Source of the DNA: Hellea sp.
GTDB taxonomy: Bacteria > Pseudomonadota > Alphaproteobacteria > Caulobacterales > Maricaulaceae
DNA length: 64,000 nt
Direction: 5' to 3'
Assembly (NCBI GenBank): GCA_028224375.1
Contig: JAOIVW010000003.1
Span: 1-64,000, forward strand
Below the pieces are notes generated by a model. That model did no database searches. It was given only the letters and a program-made list of their open reading frames with translations, and was not told the origin of the DNA. This document shows, one piece after another, positions 51,604-62,407 of the stretch (positions are counted from its first letter, which is position 1; each line of letters opens with the position of its first letter). The position numbers and the translations under genes were made by a program.

Positions 51604-52901
51604 TATGCTTTGCTCTCAAGTCTGAGGGACACAGCGCGCCTATGCGCCTCAAGCCCTTCCATTTCCGCCAGCTTTTCAACTGTGGGGCCCAGACGTTCCA
51701 AACCTTTGCGTGATAGTTTTTGCACGCTGATATATTTGATGAAGCTCTCCAGCGTCACGCCGCTATAGGCTCTTGCCGCGCCATAAGTAGGCAAAGTGTG
51801 GTTTGTGCCGCTCGCGTAATCACCTACAGATTCAGGCGTCCAAGGCCCTAGAAAGATAGAGCCTGCGTTACGAATGGCGGGGACAAGCGTGTTGGGTTTG
51901 TTTATTTGTAGGATAAGGTGTTCGGGTGCGTAACGGTTGATGATATCGACGACATCCCCGCGATTATCCGCAATAATCATACGCGATTGCGCCATGGCTT
52001 TTTCGGCAATATCCTTGCGTGGCAAAGTGGCGATTTGCGTCTCAATTTCAGCTTTCACCTTCTCAGCGACTGCTTGTGATGTGGCGACACAGACGACTTG
52101 CGCCAGAGTATCATGTTCAGCTTGGCTTAGAAGGTCAGAGGCGACGAAAACAGGATTAGCTTTATCATTGGCCACAACCATCGCTTCACTAGGGCCCGCT
52201 GGCATATCAATGGCGGGGCCGCCCGGTTCTTGCGCGGCGAGAGATTTTGCTGTGGCAACATAAGCATTGCCGGGGCCAAAGATTTTAACACAGCGCGGAA
52301 TAGTCTCCGTGCCATAGGCGAGGGCCGCAATAGCTTGTGCGCCGCCGCAAGCGAAGACATCTGTAACTTTACAGCGATAAGCGGCCGCCAAGATGGCAGG
52401 ATTTATCTTCCCATCTTTGCCCGGTGGCGTGACGACTATGCGTTGTTTTACACCTGCAACTTTTGCAGGGACAGCGAGCATCAGGAGTGTCGACACGAGG
52501 GGCGCCGTTCCGCCAGGGACATAAAGCCCTGCAGTTTCTATCGCGCGGGCTTCGCGGCGACAGATGACGCCCTTCGTCGTCTCGACTTCAATATCTTTCG
52601 GGATTTGAGCTTGGTGAAATTTTTTGATGTTCTTCCGCGCGACATTAATCGCGTTCTTTTCATCTTCAGCCAGAGCTTTCCAAGCCGCCTCAAGGTCTTC
52701 CGGCCGGATACGCAGAAAGTCTAATTTCACACCATCAAATTTCTCTGTGAAGTCCAGAACAGCTTTGTCACCGCCTGATTTTACGGTGTCCATTATATCG
52801 CGGACTGATTTCGTCAGGGCAGGGTCCGACAAACCGACAGGGCGAGAGAGGGCGTCTTTGCGCGCCTCTTCATCCAAATCTGTCCAGATAAAGGTCTTCA
52901 T
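51603..52901 (-). CDS. hisD: Histidinol dehydrogenase
   Basis: 432 residues. Oxidises histidinol to histidine via the aldehyde with NAD and zinc. Motifs: VPGGTAPLVSTLLMLAVPAK, GPGNAYVATAKSLA, DMPAGPSEAMVVAND, SQAEHDTLAQVVCV and the catalytic His in INRYAPEHLILQI. Start and stop each share one base with the neighbouring genes (hisG and hisCB). Confidence 0.98.
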   Translation of the reverse strand: MKTFIWTDLDEEARKDALSRPVGLSDPALTKSVRDIMDTVKSGGDKAVLDFTEKFDGVKLDFLRIRPEDLEAAWKALAEDEKNAINVARKNIKKFHQAQIPKDIEVETTKGVICRREARAIETAGLYVPGGTAPLVSTLLMLAVPAKVAGVKQRIVVTPPGKDGKINPAILAAAYRCKVTDVFACGGAQAIAALAYGTETIPRCVKIFGPGNAYVATAKSLAAQEPGGPAIDMPAGPSEAMVVANDKANPVFVASDLLSQAEHDTLAQVVCVATSQAVAEKVKAEIETQIATLPRKDIAEKAMAQSRMIIADNRGDVVDIINRYAPEHLILQINKPNTLVPAIRNAGSIFLGPWTPESVGDYASGTNHTLPTYGAARAYSGVTLESFIKYISVQKLSRKGLERLGPTVEKLAEMEGLEAHRRAVSLRLESKA

Positions 52902-53782
52902 TAGCTCATCATTTTTTCGATAGGGAGCACGAGAATTGCGCGAGCGCCGAGCGCTTTCAAATCCTCCAGAGTTTCCCAGAAAATATTTTCAGTACAAACC
53001 GCTTGAAGCGCGACCAAATCGCTCCCCGCGAGCGGAATGATTGTCGGCGCATCAGAGCCAGGGAGTAATTCTGTAATCGCCGCGACTTTATCCTTGGGCG
53101 CGTTGAGCATGATATATTTTGTCTCAGACGATTTAATGACGCCGTCAATGCGGCGCATGAGTTTGGCGAGAAGCGCTTGCTTTTCAGGGGATAAGGTGCG
53201 GCCTGATTGGATGAGAACGGCTTCGCTTTCCAAGATGGTTTCGAAGGCGGTTAGGCCGTTAGCTTCAAGCGTTGCGCCTGAAGACACCAAATCGCAAATG
53301 CTTTCGGCAATACCGATAGAGGGAGCCAGTTCGACAGCCCCTTTCATCTCAACGGATTTTGCTTTGATACCTTGGTCTTTCAAAAACTTACCCAGCACGC
53401 CTGGATATGTTGTGGCGATACGTGTGCCTTCAAGCTGAGACGAGGCGGTAATGCCGCTAACATCAGAAGCCGCAAGGCAGAGCTTGCAGCGCGAAAACCC
53501 TAAGCGCATCGTGATTTCGGCGTCTAACTTATCTTTAGCTACGAGCTGCTCTTCGACCAATACATTCTCGCCGACGATACCAATGTCTGACGCATCATTG
53601 GCGACAAAACTAGGTATATCATCATCGCGCACCAGAAGCAGATCAATTGGCATGTTTTTTACACGGGCCAATAACCCGCCGCCGCGAATGGCAAACCGTA
53701 AGCCGCATTTTTTAAGCAATGCGAAACTGTCATCAGCTAGCCGCCCCTTTTTCTGGAGCGCAATTCTTAGTCGTTCAGTCAT
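52901..53782 (-). CDS. hisG: ATP phosphoribosyltransferase, long form
   Basis: 293 residues: catalytic domain (1-205: RLRIALQKKGRLADDSFALL, SDIGIVGENVL, ATTYPGVLGKFLKDQ, VSSGATLEANGL) plus a C-terminal ACT/PII-like regulatory domain (about 210-293: YIMLNAPKDKVAAITELLPG, SDAPTIIPL) that gives histidine feedback in the hexameric long form. Most alphaproteobacteria instead use short HisG with HisZ; the long form is the gammaproteobacterial type. First biosynthetic gene, 10 bases after the TrpR-like regulator. Confidence 0.97.
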   Translation of the reverse strand: MTERLRIALQKKGRLADDSFALLKKCGLRFAIRGGGLLARVKNMPIDLLLVRDDDIPSFVANDASDIGIVGENVLVEEQLVAKDKLDAEITMRLGFSRCKLCLAASDVSGITASSQLEGTRIATTYPGVLGKFLKDQGIKAKSVEMKGAVELAPSIGIAESICDLVSSGATLEANGLTAFETILESEAVLIQSGRTLSPEKQALLAKLMRRIDGVIKSSETKYIMLNAPKDKVAAITELLPGSDAPTIIPLAGSDLVALQAVCTENIFWETLEDLKALGARAILVLPIEKMMS

Positions 53783-53792
53783 GGTCGTTTCT

Positions 53793-54098
53793 CTAATCTT
53801 TTTTTGGCCGTTGCATGCGGTCTAAAACCGCGCGGTATCCTTGATGTGGTTCATCTCTTAAGAAGCGGGCCACGCGGCCAATAGTCGTCGTGGAAACACC
53901 CGTCAAGGCGTTGATGTCGCGGTAGCTTTGCTCTCCAGCGTCCAATATCTGCGCCACGTGCCATCGCTCGGCTAAAGCGCGCAGTTCTGCGGGCGTGCAG
54001 AGGTCCACCAAGAAGCGTTCCATCTCCTCATCAGTCTTGATGGAGGTGAGGGCCTTGGCCAGATCTTTGCGGCTTTTAGTTTGTGCGTCGTTTGACAT
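53793..54098 (-). CDS. YerC/YecD (TrpR-like) family repressor of the his operon
   Basis: 101 residues, TrpR-superfamily helix-turn-helix: LCTPAELRALAERWHVAQIL, then SYRDINALTGVSTTTIGRVA. The family lacks certain knowledge of the ligand. It is the first gene before hisG, as in Xanthomonas-type his operons. Likely it senses histidine or an intermediate and represses the operon and possibly the monooxygenase gene, given a shared motif upstream of both. Confidence 0.92.
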   Translation of the reverse strand: MSNDAQTKSRKDLAKALTSIKTDEEMERFLVDLCTPAELRALAERWHVAQILDAGEQSYRDINALTGVSTTTIGRVARFLRDEPHQGYRAVLDRMQRPKKD

Positions 54099-54112
54099 AA
54101 GAGTTGCTTTGC

Positions 54113-54133
54113 TGTGTTAGCGTGCTAATACAC
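54113..54133. promoter_or_regulatory. Candidate TrpR-like operator upstream of the his operon
   Basis: GTTAGCGTGCTA (54116-54127), part of a wider dyad GTGTTAG..GCTAATACAC just upstream of the regulator gene. The same core, differing by one base, occurs at 55398-55409. TrpR-family sites usually contain CTAG-like half-sites, which this resembles. Confidence 0.48.
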
Positions 54134-54161
54134 TACAGCAAATGATGCGCAAGCCTAAATT

Positions 54162-55361
54162 TTACATTTTTGGAAAATCTTTCACAACATTTACGCCAAA
54201 GACTTTGTCGAGTTGTGAATGGGCGGCGGCGGGAACATGTGTGCCAATTTTGAACTTCGCATTGCGGATAAATGTCTGGAGCGAAGAATTCATGTGATAT
54301 AATTTAGCATTATCCCGCGACAGTTTCTGAATCATAGTCGCGCGCCCATAACGGGCTGTCTCATAGGCCTTCAAAGCCTTTTGAAGATTGTCCTTATGGG
54401 CGGCAATAGACTGCGCCAAGACCCAACCATCTTCAACAGCCATAGAGGCACCTTGGGCCATGAAGGGCAACATAGGGTGTGCGGCATCGCCGAGTAAAGC
54501 TACACGTCCGTCTGTCCAAGTGCTAAGCGGCGGATGATCAAACAGGCCCCAGAGATAACACGCGTCGCAAGCCTCTAATAAGCCGCTCACACGGCTATCC
54601 CATCCCGTAAAAGCTGAGCGAAGTTCGCTCATATCGCCTTTTTGTGACCAGCTTTCCTTCGTCCAATCTTCGCGTTCTTCAATGGCAACAAAATTGATAT
54701 ATTCACCGCCGCGAATGTAATAGCTGACAAAGTGGCGTTTGGGCCCAAGCCAATTATTAGCACAGGGCGGGATGTGTCCTTTTGGAAGCTTGCTTGCAGG
54801 AACAATGCCCCGCCATGCGACATGGCCTGTATAATGATTATCTTGAGGTCCCAACATTTGCTGACGGATTTTGGACTTAATACCATCCGCGCCTATTAGG
54901 ATATCTCCGCGAAATGAGGCCTCTCCAGACTTAGCGATGACAGCATCGCTTTGTTGCTCATAGCTATCAATGGCTCGGCCCAGATGGACAGTAACGCCAG
55001 CTTTTTGCGCCGCCGCCAATAAAATATTATGCAAATCAGCCCGGTGAACATGTAGGTATTTTTGGCCGTAACGGCTTTCATGTGCATTTTTGAGCGGTGT
55101 TGAGAGCAAGCTTTTACCTGATTGATAGTCTCGAAATTCAATCGACTCAGGCTCAAAAGCTACCGCTTCAATATCCTTATCTATCCCAAGCGCCGCATGG
55201 ACGTGCATGGCATTAGGCCCTTGTTGCAGACCTGCACCAACCTCAACAAGTTCGGCGGCTTGTTCAAAGACATCGACCTTGGCACCGTTTTGCGCCAGAG
55301 CAAGCGCCGCAGTAAGCCCGCCAATCCCTGCGCCTGATATTAATATGTGCTGTTGAGCCAA
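54162..55361 (-). CDS. FAD-dependent group A monooxygenase
   Basis: 399 residues. Rossmann FAD motif ILISGAGIGGLTAALALAQ at residue 6, NADPH/FAD DG motif GDILIGADGIKSKIRQQ (about 150), and GD motif GRVALLGDAAHPMLPFMAQG (about 290), followed by GASMAVEDG. This is the salicylate-hydroxylase/6-hydroxynicotinate-monooxygenase-like group; the aromatic substrate is unknown. It lies upstream of the his regulator on the same strand, with its own promoter region holding a motif like that of the his operon. Confidence 0.88.
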   Translation of the reverse strand: MAQQHILISGAGIGGLTAALALAQNGAKVDVFEQAAELVEVGAGLQQGPNAMHVHAALGIDKDIEAVAFEPESIEFRDYQSGKSLLSTPLKNAHESRYGQKYLHVHRADLHNILLAAAQKAGVTVHLGRAIDSYEQQSDAVIAKSGEASFRGDILIGADGIKSKIRQQMLGPQDNHYTGHVAWRGIVPASKLPKGHIPPCANNWLGPKRHFVSYYIRGGEYINFVAIEEREDWTKESWSQKGDMSELRSAFTGWDSRVSGLLEACDACYLWGLFDHPPLSTWTDGRVALLGDAAHPMLPFMAQGASMAVEDGWVLAQSIAAHKDNLQKALKAYETARYGRATMIQKLSRDNAKLYHMNSSLQTFIRNAKFKIGTHVPAAAHSQLDKVFGVNVVKDFPKM

Positions 55362-55394
55362 GGCCTATTCCTAAGAGGTAAGCAGATTACATGT

Positions 55395-55415
55395 GTTGTT
55401 AGAGTGCTAGCAAAC
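55395..55415. promoter_or_regulatory. Second copy of the TrpR-like motif, upstream of the monooxygenase
   Basis: GTTAGAGTGCTA (55398-55409), 37 bases before the monooxygenase start, matches the motif at 54116-54127 in 11 of 12 positions (15 of 21 over the wider site). Suggests co-regulation with the his operon. Confidence 0.45.
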
Positions 55416-55427
55416 ATAGGCCTGCCC

Positions 55428-56552
55428 TTAAAGCTTACCTGTTTTGAACAGCCGCACTTTTAATCCGCCATGGGCAATGGGCGCACTTTTGGGCAGCCAA
55501 GGAAGTTTTGTGGCTTCAGCTAGCTTTATATCTGACGTTATCATGCCAACGCGCCAGCCCGAAAAGCGTTCGCGCATGACATCTCCAAAGGTGGTGTAGA
55601 GCGCAAAGAGGTCTTTCTTTTTACCGATGCGCGCACCATAGGGCGGATTGACCATAACTAATCCTGCGGGGCCATCAGGGCGCTCTATCTTGGAGAGAGG
55701 CAGGGGCGCAAAGGTGCAGATATCAGCAACACCGGCTCGCTCAGCATTGGCCTTAGAAAAGCCAATGACATTGACATTACGGTCGGAGCCGTAAAAGCGG
55801 TGTTGGCTTTCACGTATTGTCCAATTATCCCGCATTGTTTGAACAGCGTCAGCATCATAACTGGCTAGGCGTTCAAAGGCGAAGGAACGGGAAGGTCCTG
55901 CCATGATGTTTCGAGATATTTGTGCGGCCTCAATCACGATAGTGCCTGACCCGCACATGGGATCAAGAACGGGTTCATTGCCGTCATAACCACATCCCCG
56001 CAAAGCTAGCGCCGCCATAGTCTCGCGCAAAGGCGCTTTGCCCATGGCTTGTTTATAGCCGCGTTTATGAAGGCCCACGCCCGATGTATCGACGGAAAGG
56101 CGAACATTATTATCGTCAATGCGGGTCTTTATGATGATATCAGCCTCTTCCATCGACGATGCAATGGGCGCGCCGAACTCTTCTTTTATCGCGCGTTCGA
56201 TACGTTCGATGGCGGCGCCGGCATGATAGATTTTACTTTTGCGGTTTGTGACGACTTCAACTTTGACGGCATGGCCCGGCATGAGTGTGTCGCCCCAAGG
56301 AAATTTTCGAGAGCGTTTATCAAGCTGCGCTAAATGAAAAGCTCGAAACTCGCCAATGCGCGCTAAGACTTTAGACGCGCCTCTGAGCGTTAGGTTCGCG
56401 CGCCAGACCTCCGGCCAGTCGCCCCAAATAATCACGCCGCCGCCCACGGCTTTAGGGCGCTTAAACCCGCGCTCAATGACTTCTTGCAGCAACAGCTCTT
56501 CCAAGCCCGGTTGCGTGCCGAGAAAAATCTCAAATTCGGGGGAGTCGCTCAT
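55428..56552 (-). CDS. THUMP-domain class I rRNA methyltransferase (RlmL-like)
   Basis: 374 residues from ATG 56552 (AAGG site 4-5 bases upstream); GTG 56567 is the alternative. N-terminal FEIFLGTQPGLEELLLQEV opens a ferredoxin-like/THUMP region; the C-terminal half is a SAM methyltransferase with DPMCGSGTIVIEAAQI, NVIGFSKANAERAG and the N6/N2-adenine/guanine motif GLVMVNPPYGARIGKK. Matches the COG0116 half of E. coli RlmL (23S rRNA m2G2445) but lacks the second RlmK domain. Confidence 0.9.
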   Translation of the reverse strand: MSDSPEFEIFLGTQPGLEELLLQEVIERGFKRPKAVGGGVIIWGDWPEVWRANLTLRGASKVLARIGEFRAFHLAQLDKRSRKFPWGDTLMPGHAVKVEVVTNRKSKIYHAGAAIERIERAIKEEFGAPIASSMEEADIIIKTRIDDNNVRLSVDTSGVGLHKRGYKQAMGKAPLRETMAALALRGCGYDGNEPVLDPMCGSGTIVIEAAQISRNIMAGPSRSFAFERLASYDADAVQTMRDNWTIRESQHRFYGSDRNVNVIGFSKANAERAGVADICTFAPLPLSKIERPDGPAGLVMVNPPYGARIGKKKDLFALYTTFGDVMRERFSGWRVGMITSDIKLAEATKLPWLPKSAPIAHGGLKVRLFKTGKL

Positions 56553-56664
56553 AGGGCCTTCTGACACATTCGCAGAAAAAATATATGGCTAAATAAGAGA
56601 CGTTTTACTGCAGTTCTAACATCCTTCATCTTGAATATTATTTTGAATCCTGACAGGACGCCTT

Positions 56665-58428
56665 ATGGACGAGGTTGGAACGGCATCAACAAAGCCCCGC
56701 ATGTCTGCGGTGACGCGCCAATGGGGTTGGCTGCGCGGTTATAATAGCGGCCTTTTTACTGAAGATTTAGTCGCGGCCATTATCGTCACAATTTTGCTTG
56801 TTCCCCAGTCTTTGGCTTATGCATTATTAGCAGGCCTACCGCCGCAAGTCGGCATATATGTTTCAATTTTTCCGCTGCTGGCCTATGCCGCCTTTGGCTC
56901 TTCTCGATATCTGAATGTCGGACCGACAGCAGTTATTTCGCTTATGACGGCGGCGGCAATCGCGGTCCTGCCTGAGGGCACTCGCCTCATAAGTGCTGCC
57001 GCTTTAGCCGTGATGAGCGGCGTAATATTGCTCGTAGCAGGTCTGCTGAAAGCGGGCTTTGTCATGAACTTTGTCTCGCGCCCCGTTGTGTCCGCTTATA
57101 TCACAGGCGCTGCACTGCTGATTATCTTCAGTCAGCTGAAACATATCTTCGGGATTACGGCGAGTGGAAATACGGTCTTTGCGCTTTTGGGAGATCTTCG
57201 CACAAATCTTCCGAGCACAAACAAAGCCATAGGGCTTTCGGCCATAGCCATATTGTGGGGGATGAAGAAATATCTCGGATATGGGTTAGTCAAAATACAT
57301 GTCAAAAGCCGAAGGGCGAAACTTATTGCTCGGATGACACCGATTTTGATTGTTGCTATATTTATCGGGATAAGTGCGGTCTTCAATTTAGGCGATGAGT
57401 ATAATTTGCGTGTGGTGGGCAAGATACCTGCGGGCCTTCCGCCGCTTAATTTTCCGATGCTGACTATACCTGAATTTGAGGTGCTTTTAATCCCAGCTAT
57501 CGTTATCTCAATCGTGGCCTTTGTGGATAGTACCTCGACGGCGCAGGAGCTTGCCTCTCGCTCACGCGGACGCATCGATTCTAATAAAGAGCTTTTAGGG
57601 TTAGGAGCCTCTAATGTGGTTGCGGGCCTCACGGGCGGCTATCCAATCAATGGCAGTATGTCACGCTCTGCGGTTAATTTTAGTGCCGGCGGACAGACGC
57701 AAATTGTCGGATTATTGGTCGCGGCGTTTATGGCCTTGACGGCTGTATTTTTAACGCCCGTCCTCAAAGCCCTACCATTAGCCGTCTTGGCCGCTTTAAT
57801 TATCGTCGCCTGTTTCGGACTTCTAGACTTTAGGAGTCTCTGGCGCACATGGATTTACAGCCGCGCCGATGGTGTTACAGCCTTGGCGACATTCTTAGCT
57901 GTTCTTTTGTTGGGTGTGCAGTGGGGCGTGCTTGCAGGTGTTGTGCTGGCTATGGCGCTGCATATCAGCGCGACCTTAAAGCCTCACATGGCGCTCGTTG
58001 GCCGTTTCCCTGGCACAGAACATTATAGAGATGCTGACCGTTTTAATGTCGAAACCAATGAAGTCGTTAAAACACTGCGTATTGATGAAAGCCTCTATTA
58101 TGCAAACGCACGCTACCTAGAGGATAAGGTGGCGCGTGTTGTTGCTGACAGTCCAGAGATGACGGATTTGGTGCTGATGTGTACTGCGGTCAACCACATA
58201 GATGCCAGCGCATTATCAAGTCTTGAAGAAATCAATAAACGTCTCAAAAGTGCTGATATCAATCTACATTTTTCTGACATGCAAAGCCGGGTTAAAGAGC
58301 GGCTTTTCAGGTCAAATTTCCTGAATCAATTGACGGGCCAGATCTTTCTGTCTCAACACGAAGCTATGGAAGAGCTAGAGCCCGACCCGGATTGGGCGCA
58401 ATTTTCCGATCATATTGATATTCACTAG
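56665..58428 (+). CDS. SulP-family anion (sulfate) permease with STAS domain
   Basis: 587 residues. About 10-12 membrane helices from residue 30 to 425. Family blocks are DLVAAIIVTILLVPQSLAYAL, AGLPPQVGIYVSIFPLLAYA, GSSRYLNVGPTAVISLMT, and GLTGGYPINGSMSRSAVNF. A C-terminal STAS domain (about 450-575) carries YANARYLEDK and the loop NHIDASALSSLEEI. The substrate may be sulfate, fitting the nearby sulfur assimilation genes, but SulP proteins also carry bicarbonate. Monocistronic; divergent from the rRNA methyltransferase. Confidence 0.92.
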   Translation: MDEVGTASTKPRMSAVTRQWGWLRGYNSGLFTEDLVAAIIVTILLVPQSLAYALLAGLPPQVGIYVSIFPLLAYAAFGSSRYLNVGPTAVISLMTAAAIAVLPEGTRLISAAALAVMSGVILLVAGLLKAGFVMNFVSRPVVSAYITGAALLIIFSQLKHIFGITASGNTVFALLGDLRTNLPSTNKAIGLSAIAILWGMKKYLGYGLVKIHVKSRRAKLIARMTPILIVAIFIGISAVFNLGDEYNLRVVGKIPAGLPPLNFPMLTIPEFEVLLIPAIVISIVAFVDSTSTAQELASRSRGRIDSNKELLGLGASNVVAGLTGGYPINGSMSRSAVNFSAGGQTQIVGLLVAAFMALTAVFLTPVLKALPLAVLAALIIVACFGLLDFRSLWRTWIYSRADGVTALATFLAVLLLGVQWGVLAGVVLAMALHISATLKPHMALVGRFPGTEHYRDADRFNVETNEVVKTLRIDESLYYANARYLEDKVARVVADSPEMTDLVLMCTAVNHIDASALSSLEEINKRLKSADINLHFSDMQSRVKERLFRSNFLNQLTGQIFLSQHEAMEELEPDPDWAQFSDHIDIH

Positions 58429-58540
58429 ACGGTCTAAATATAGAATTTGATTTACACACGAGCTGTATTTCGGTTACTGTTTACGGGAATGAGCTTGAGA
58501 GCGCGGTTTTCGCGTTCCAGCCAAAAATGTGAGAACGACG

Positions 58541-59683
58541 ATGCCGGACGGGGAAATGTCCGGGAGCGGAGTACCGGATAGCGAGCCAATAGGCGCGCAA
58601 AATCCGACTCGGCGACGGACGAAACGGCGGCGTTCTGAGGGAAACCACTCTCAGGGCAAAAGGCCGCCAACATATGCAGCCCTTGATTTAGGGACCAATA
58701 ACTGCCGATTGCTTGTCGCTCGCCCTCATGGGGAGAGCTTCAAGGTCATCGATAGCTATTCGCGTGCTGTGCGCTTGGGCAATGGCCTGACCGCAACCGG
58801 GCGTCTTTCCCAAACCAGTATGGATGCTGCTATTGCCGCCTTGACTGTGTGCGCCAAGAAAATGAAAGCCCGGCGCGTAAAGCGCTGGCGCTGCATCGCA
58901 ACTGAGGCGTGCCGTAAGGCAGAGAACGGGCAAGAATTTTTAGACCGCGCTAAAGCTGAAGCTGGTATTAGCCTTGAAGTTATTTCACCGCGTGTTGAAT
59001 CGCGATTGGCTGTCATGGGGTGCTTAAACCTCGTGGACACAACCAAAGACGTTGTGCTTGTGATTGATATTGGCGGCGGATCTACAGAACTTAGCTGGGT
59101 TGATGTGCGCCGTCTGCGTGACCCCCAAGGTCAGGTGAGGGTGCATCGTCCCCCTATCAGCGCCTGGGCCTCTCTCCCCGTGGGCGTAGTTACTTTATCT
59201 GAACGCGTGCCTGAAATAGATGACCGCGAAACGTGGTATGCGGCAATGAAACAGACTGTGAAGGACGAGATAAGCAAGGCTGGATGCGAAACACGTTTCA
59301 CCAATAGTTTTAAGGACGGTAAAGGCCATTTGATTGGTACGTCAGGCACGATAACATCACTGGCAGGTATTCATTTAAAGCTACCTTATTATCAGCGCGA
59401 TAAGGTCGATGGCTTATGGCTTCGTAGTTCTGATGCGGTTCGTGTGGCCAGAGATATGGCTTCACGCTCACCCGCAGACCGCGCCAAGGAGCCTTGTATA
59501 GGCGAGGACAGGTCTAAATTATTGGTCGCAGGCTGCGCGATAACAGATGTCTTATGCGAAATGTGGCCGAGTAAAATGGTGCGCGTGGCCGATAGAGGCC
59601 TGCGCGAGGGCATGTTAATGGGCCTGATGCAGCAAAGCCAAAAGGTCAATTTCATCAATGAGGTTTCCTCTGATGACGGATGA
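58541..59683 (+). CDS. ppx: Ppx/GppA family exopolyphosphatase
   Basis: 380 residues from ATG 58541; GTG 58529 is the alternative. The first 45 residues are basic and probably disordered (TRRRTKRRRSEG). The ASKHA phosphatase fold follows: AALDLGTNNCRLLVARP, SRAVRLGNGL, AVMGCL, LVIDIGGGSTELSWVDV and LIGTSGTITSLAGIH. Hydrolyses polyphosphate or pppGpp. The short single-module form, with no C-terminal HD domain, is common in alphaproteobacteria, where it precedes rlmE. It overlaps rlmE by 11 bases. Confidence 0.94.
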   Translation: MPDGEMSGSGVPDSEPIGAQNPTRRRTKRRRSEGNHSQGKRPPTYAALDLGTNNCRLLVARPHGESFKVIDSYSRAVRLGNGLTATGRLSQTSMDAAIAALTVCAKKMKARRVKRWRCIATEACRKAENGQEFLDRAKAEAGISLEVISPRVESRLAVMGCLNLVDTTKDVVLVIDIGGGSTELSWVDVRRLRDPQGQVRVHRPPISAWASLPVGVVTLSERVPEIDDRETWYAAMKQTVKDEISKAGCETRFTNSFKDGKGHLIGTSGTITSLAGIHLKLPYYQRDKVDGLWLRSSDAVRVARDMASRSPADRAKEPCIGEDRSKLLVAGCAITDVLCEMWPSKMVRVADRGLREGMLMGLMQQSQKVNFINEVSSDDG

Positions 59684-60437
59684 GAAAAAGCCCATTAAAT
59701 CTGGTAAGCGCATGTCAGGCGCAAAACCGACAGCGCCTAAGCGTGGCCGCAAGACCGAGAAAATGGATAAGGCCAATGCCACACGCATGATGACTCATAA
59801 GGTCAAGACCGCACGTGGCCGTAAGATTTCTTCCAAGCTCTGGATAGAGCGTCAAATCAATGACCCTTATGTGCGTGAGGCTAAGATTAAGGGCTATCGC
59901 TCACGTGCCGCCTTTAAGCTGTTGGAGCTAGACGAGAAGTTTAAACTCATTCAAAAAAACGCGCTTATTGTTGATTTGGGCTGCGCGCCTGGGGGCTGGG
60001 TTCAAATTGCGCTTAAGCTCGGCGCGGAGCGTGTTGTGGGCATTGATATTCTACCCGTAGAGCCCATAGGCAGTGCGGATATGATTGAAATGGACTTCAT
60101 GGATGAGCATGCCCCAAAGCGCCTCAAAGACATGTTGGGCGGACAGCCTGATGTTGTCCTGTCTGACCTAGCCGCCAATACAACGGGGCACCGCCAAACG
60201 GATCACTTAAAAACGGTCTCGCTCGTCGAGGCCGCCGCTGATTTTGCTATGGATGTGCTCAAACCCGGGGGAAGTTTTGTAACAAAAGTCTTTCAGGGCG
60301 GGGCAGAAGGACGCCTCCTTAAGACACTTAAGCACAACTTTAAAACGGTTAAACACGCCAAGCCCAAAAGCTCCCGCGCAGGCAGTCCGGAGATGTATTT
60401 AGTGGCCCAAGGATTTAAGGCGCGTAAACAATCCTAA
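59673..60437 (+). CDS. rlmE: 23S rRNA (uridine-2'-O-)-methyltransferase
   Basis: 254 residues from ATG 59673 (GAGG 9 bases upstream). FtsJ/RrmJ family, methylating U2552 in the A-loop. SAM site LIVDLGCAPGGWVQIAL (about 92); catalytic K-D-K: Lys in YRSRAAFKLLELDEKF, Asp in VVLSDLAANTTGH, Lys in SFVTKVFQGGAE. The N-terminal 60 residues are a basic extension. Coupled with ppx. Confidence 0.97.
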   Translation: MTDEKKPIKSGKRMSGAKPTAPKRGRKTEKMDKANATRMMTHKVKTARGRKISSKLWIERQINDPYVREAKIKGYRSRAAFKLLELDEKFKLIQKNALIVDLGCAPGGWVQIALKLGAERVVGIDILPVEPIGSADMIEMDFMDEHAPKRLKDMLGGQPDVVLSDLAANTTGHRQTDHLKTVSLVEAAADFAMDVLKPGGSFVTKVFQGGAEGRLLKTLKHNFKTVKHAKPKSSRAGSPEMYLVAQGFKARKQS

Positions 60438-60521
60438 CTTCGGCTGTTTTAATCACCACTCTCTTAACTTTTCCCTTTGCATTGCCCCATTATCCCTGAT
60501 AATCGCCGCTTGCAAAAGTAG

Positions 60522-61988
<1,467 letters not shown>

Positions 61989-61990
61989 AG

Positions 61991-62407
61991 ATGGCAGACC
62001 TTAATACATCTCTGATGCTACCGATGCTGGTTCAGACCTTGATTATCTGCGCTTGGACATTTGTCTTAGGCGGCACCCGTTTTGTGGCAGCTAAATCCAG
62101 AGAAGTTGATCTTCGAGAGGTTGCGAAGACACGTAGATGGCCCGGCAAACATGGTATTCGTAGTGATAGCTATGACAATCAATTCCAAATGCCGCAGCTT
62201 TTTTATGTCGCCTGTATAGCTTTGACATTGTTGGGGGCCGTAACGCCTTTAGCTATTAAACTAGCCTGGGCCTTTGTTATCCTGCGTATCGTGCATATGA
62301 TTTGGCATAATACTAAAAATGTCATCATCATTCGGTTTCTTATTTTTGCCAGTGCCGGCATTGTTGTAACGTGGATGCTTATCCTTGCTCTTATGGCAGC
62401 GCTCTAA
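61991..62407 (+). CDS. MAPEG family membrane protein
   Basis: 138 residues, four hydrophobic helices (about 8-30, 70-90, 93-108, 113-135). The family block is FQMPQLFYVACIALTLLG, with an Arg/His-rich loop RIVHMIWHN. MAPEG proteins include membrane glutathione-dependent enzymes; the bacterial members of this subgroup have unknown substrates. It starts 2 bases after guaB and its TAATG overlaps rsmB by 1 base. Confidence 0.9.
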   Translation: MADLNTSLMLPMLVQTLIICAWTFVLGGTRFVAAKSREVDLREVAKTRRWPGKHGIRSDSYDNQFQMPQLFYVACIALTLLGAVTPLAIKLAWAFVILRIVHMIWHNTKNVIIIRFLIFASAGIVVTWMLILALMAAL

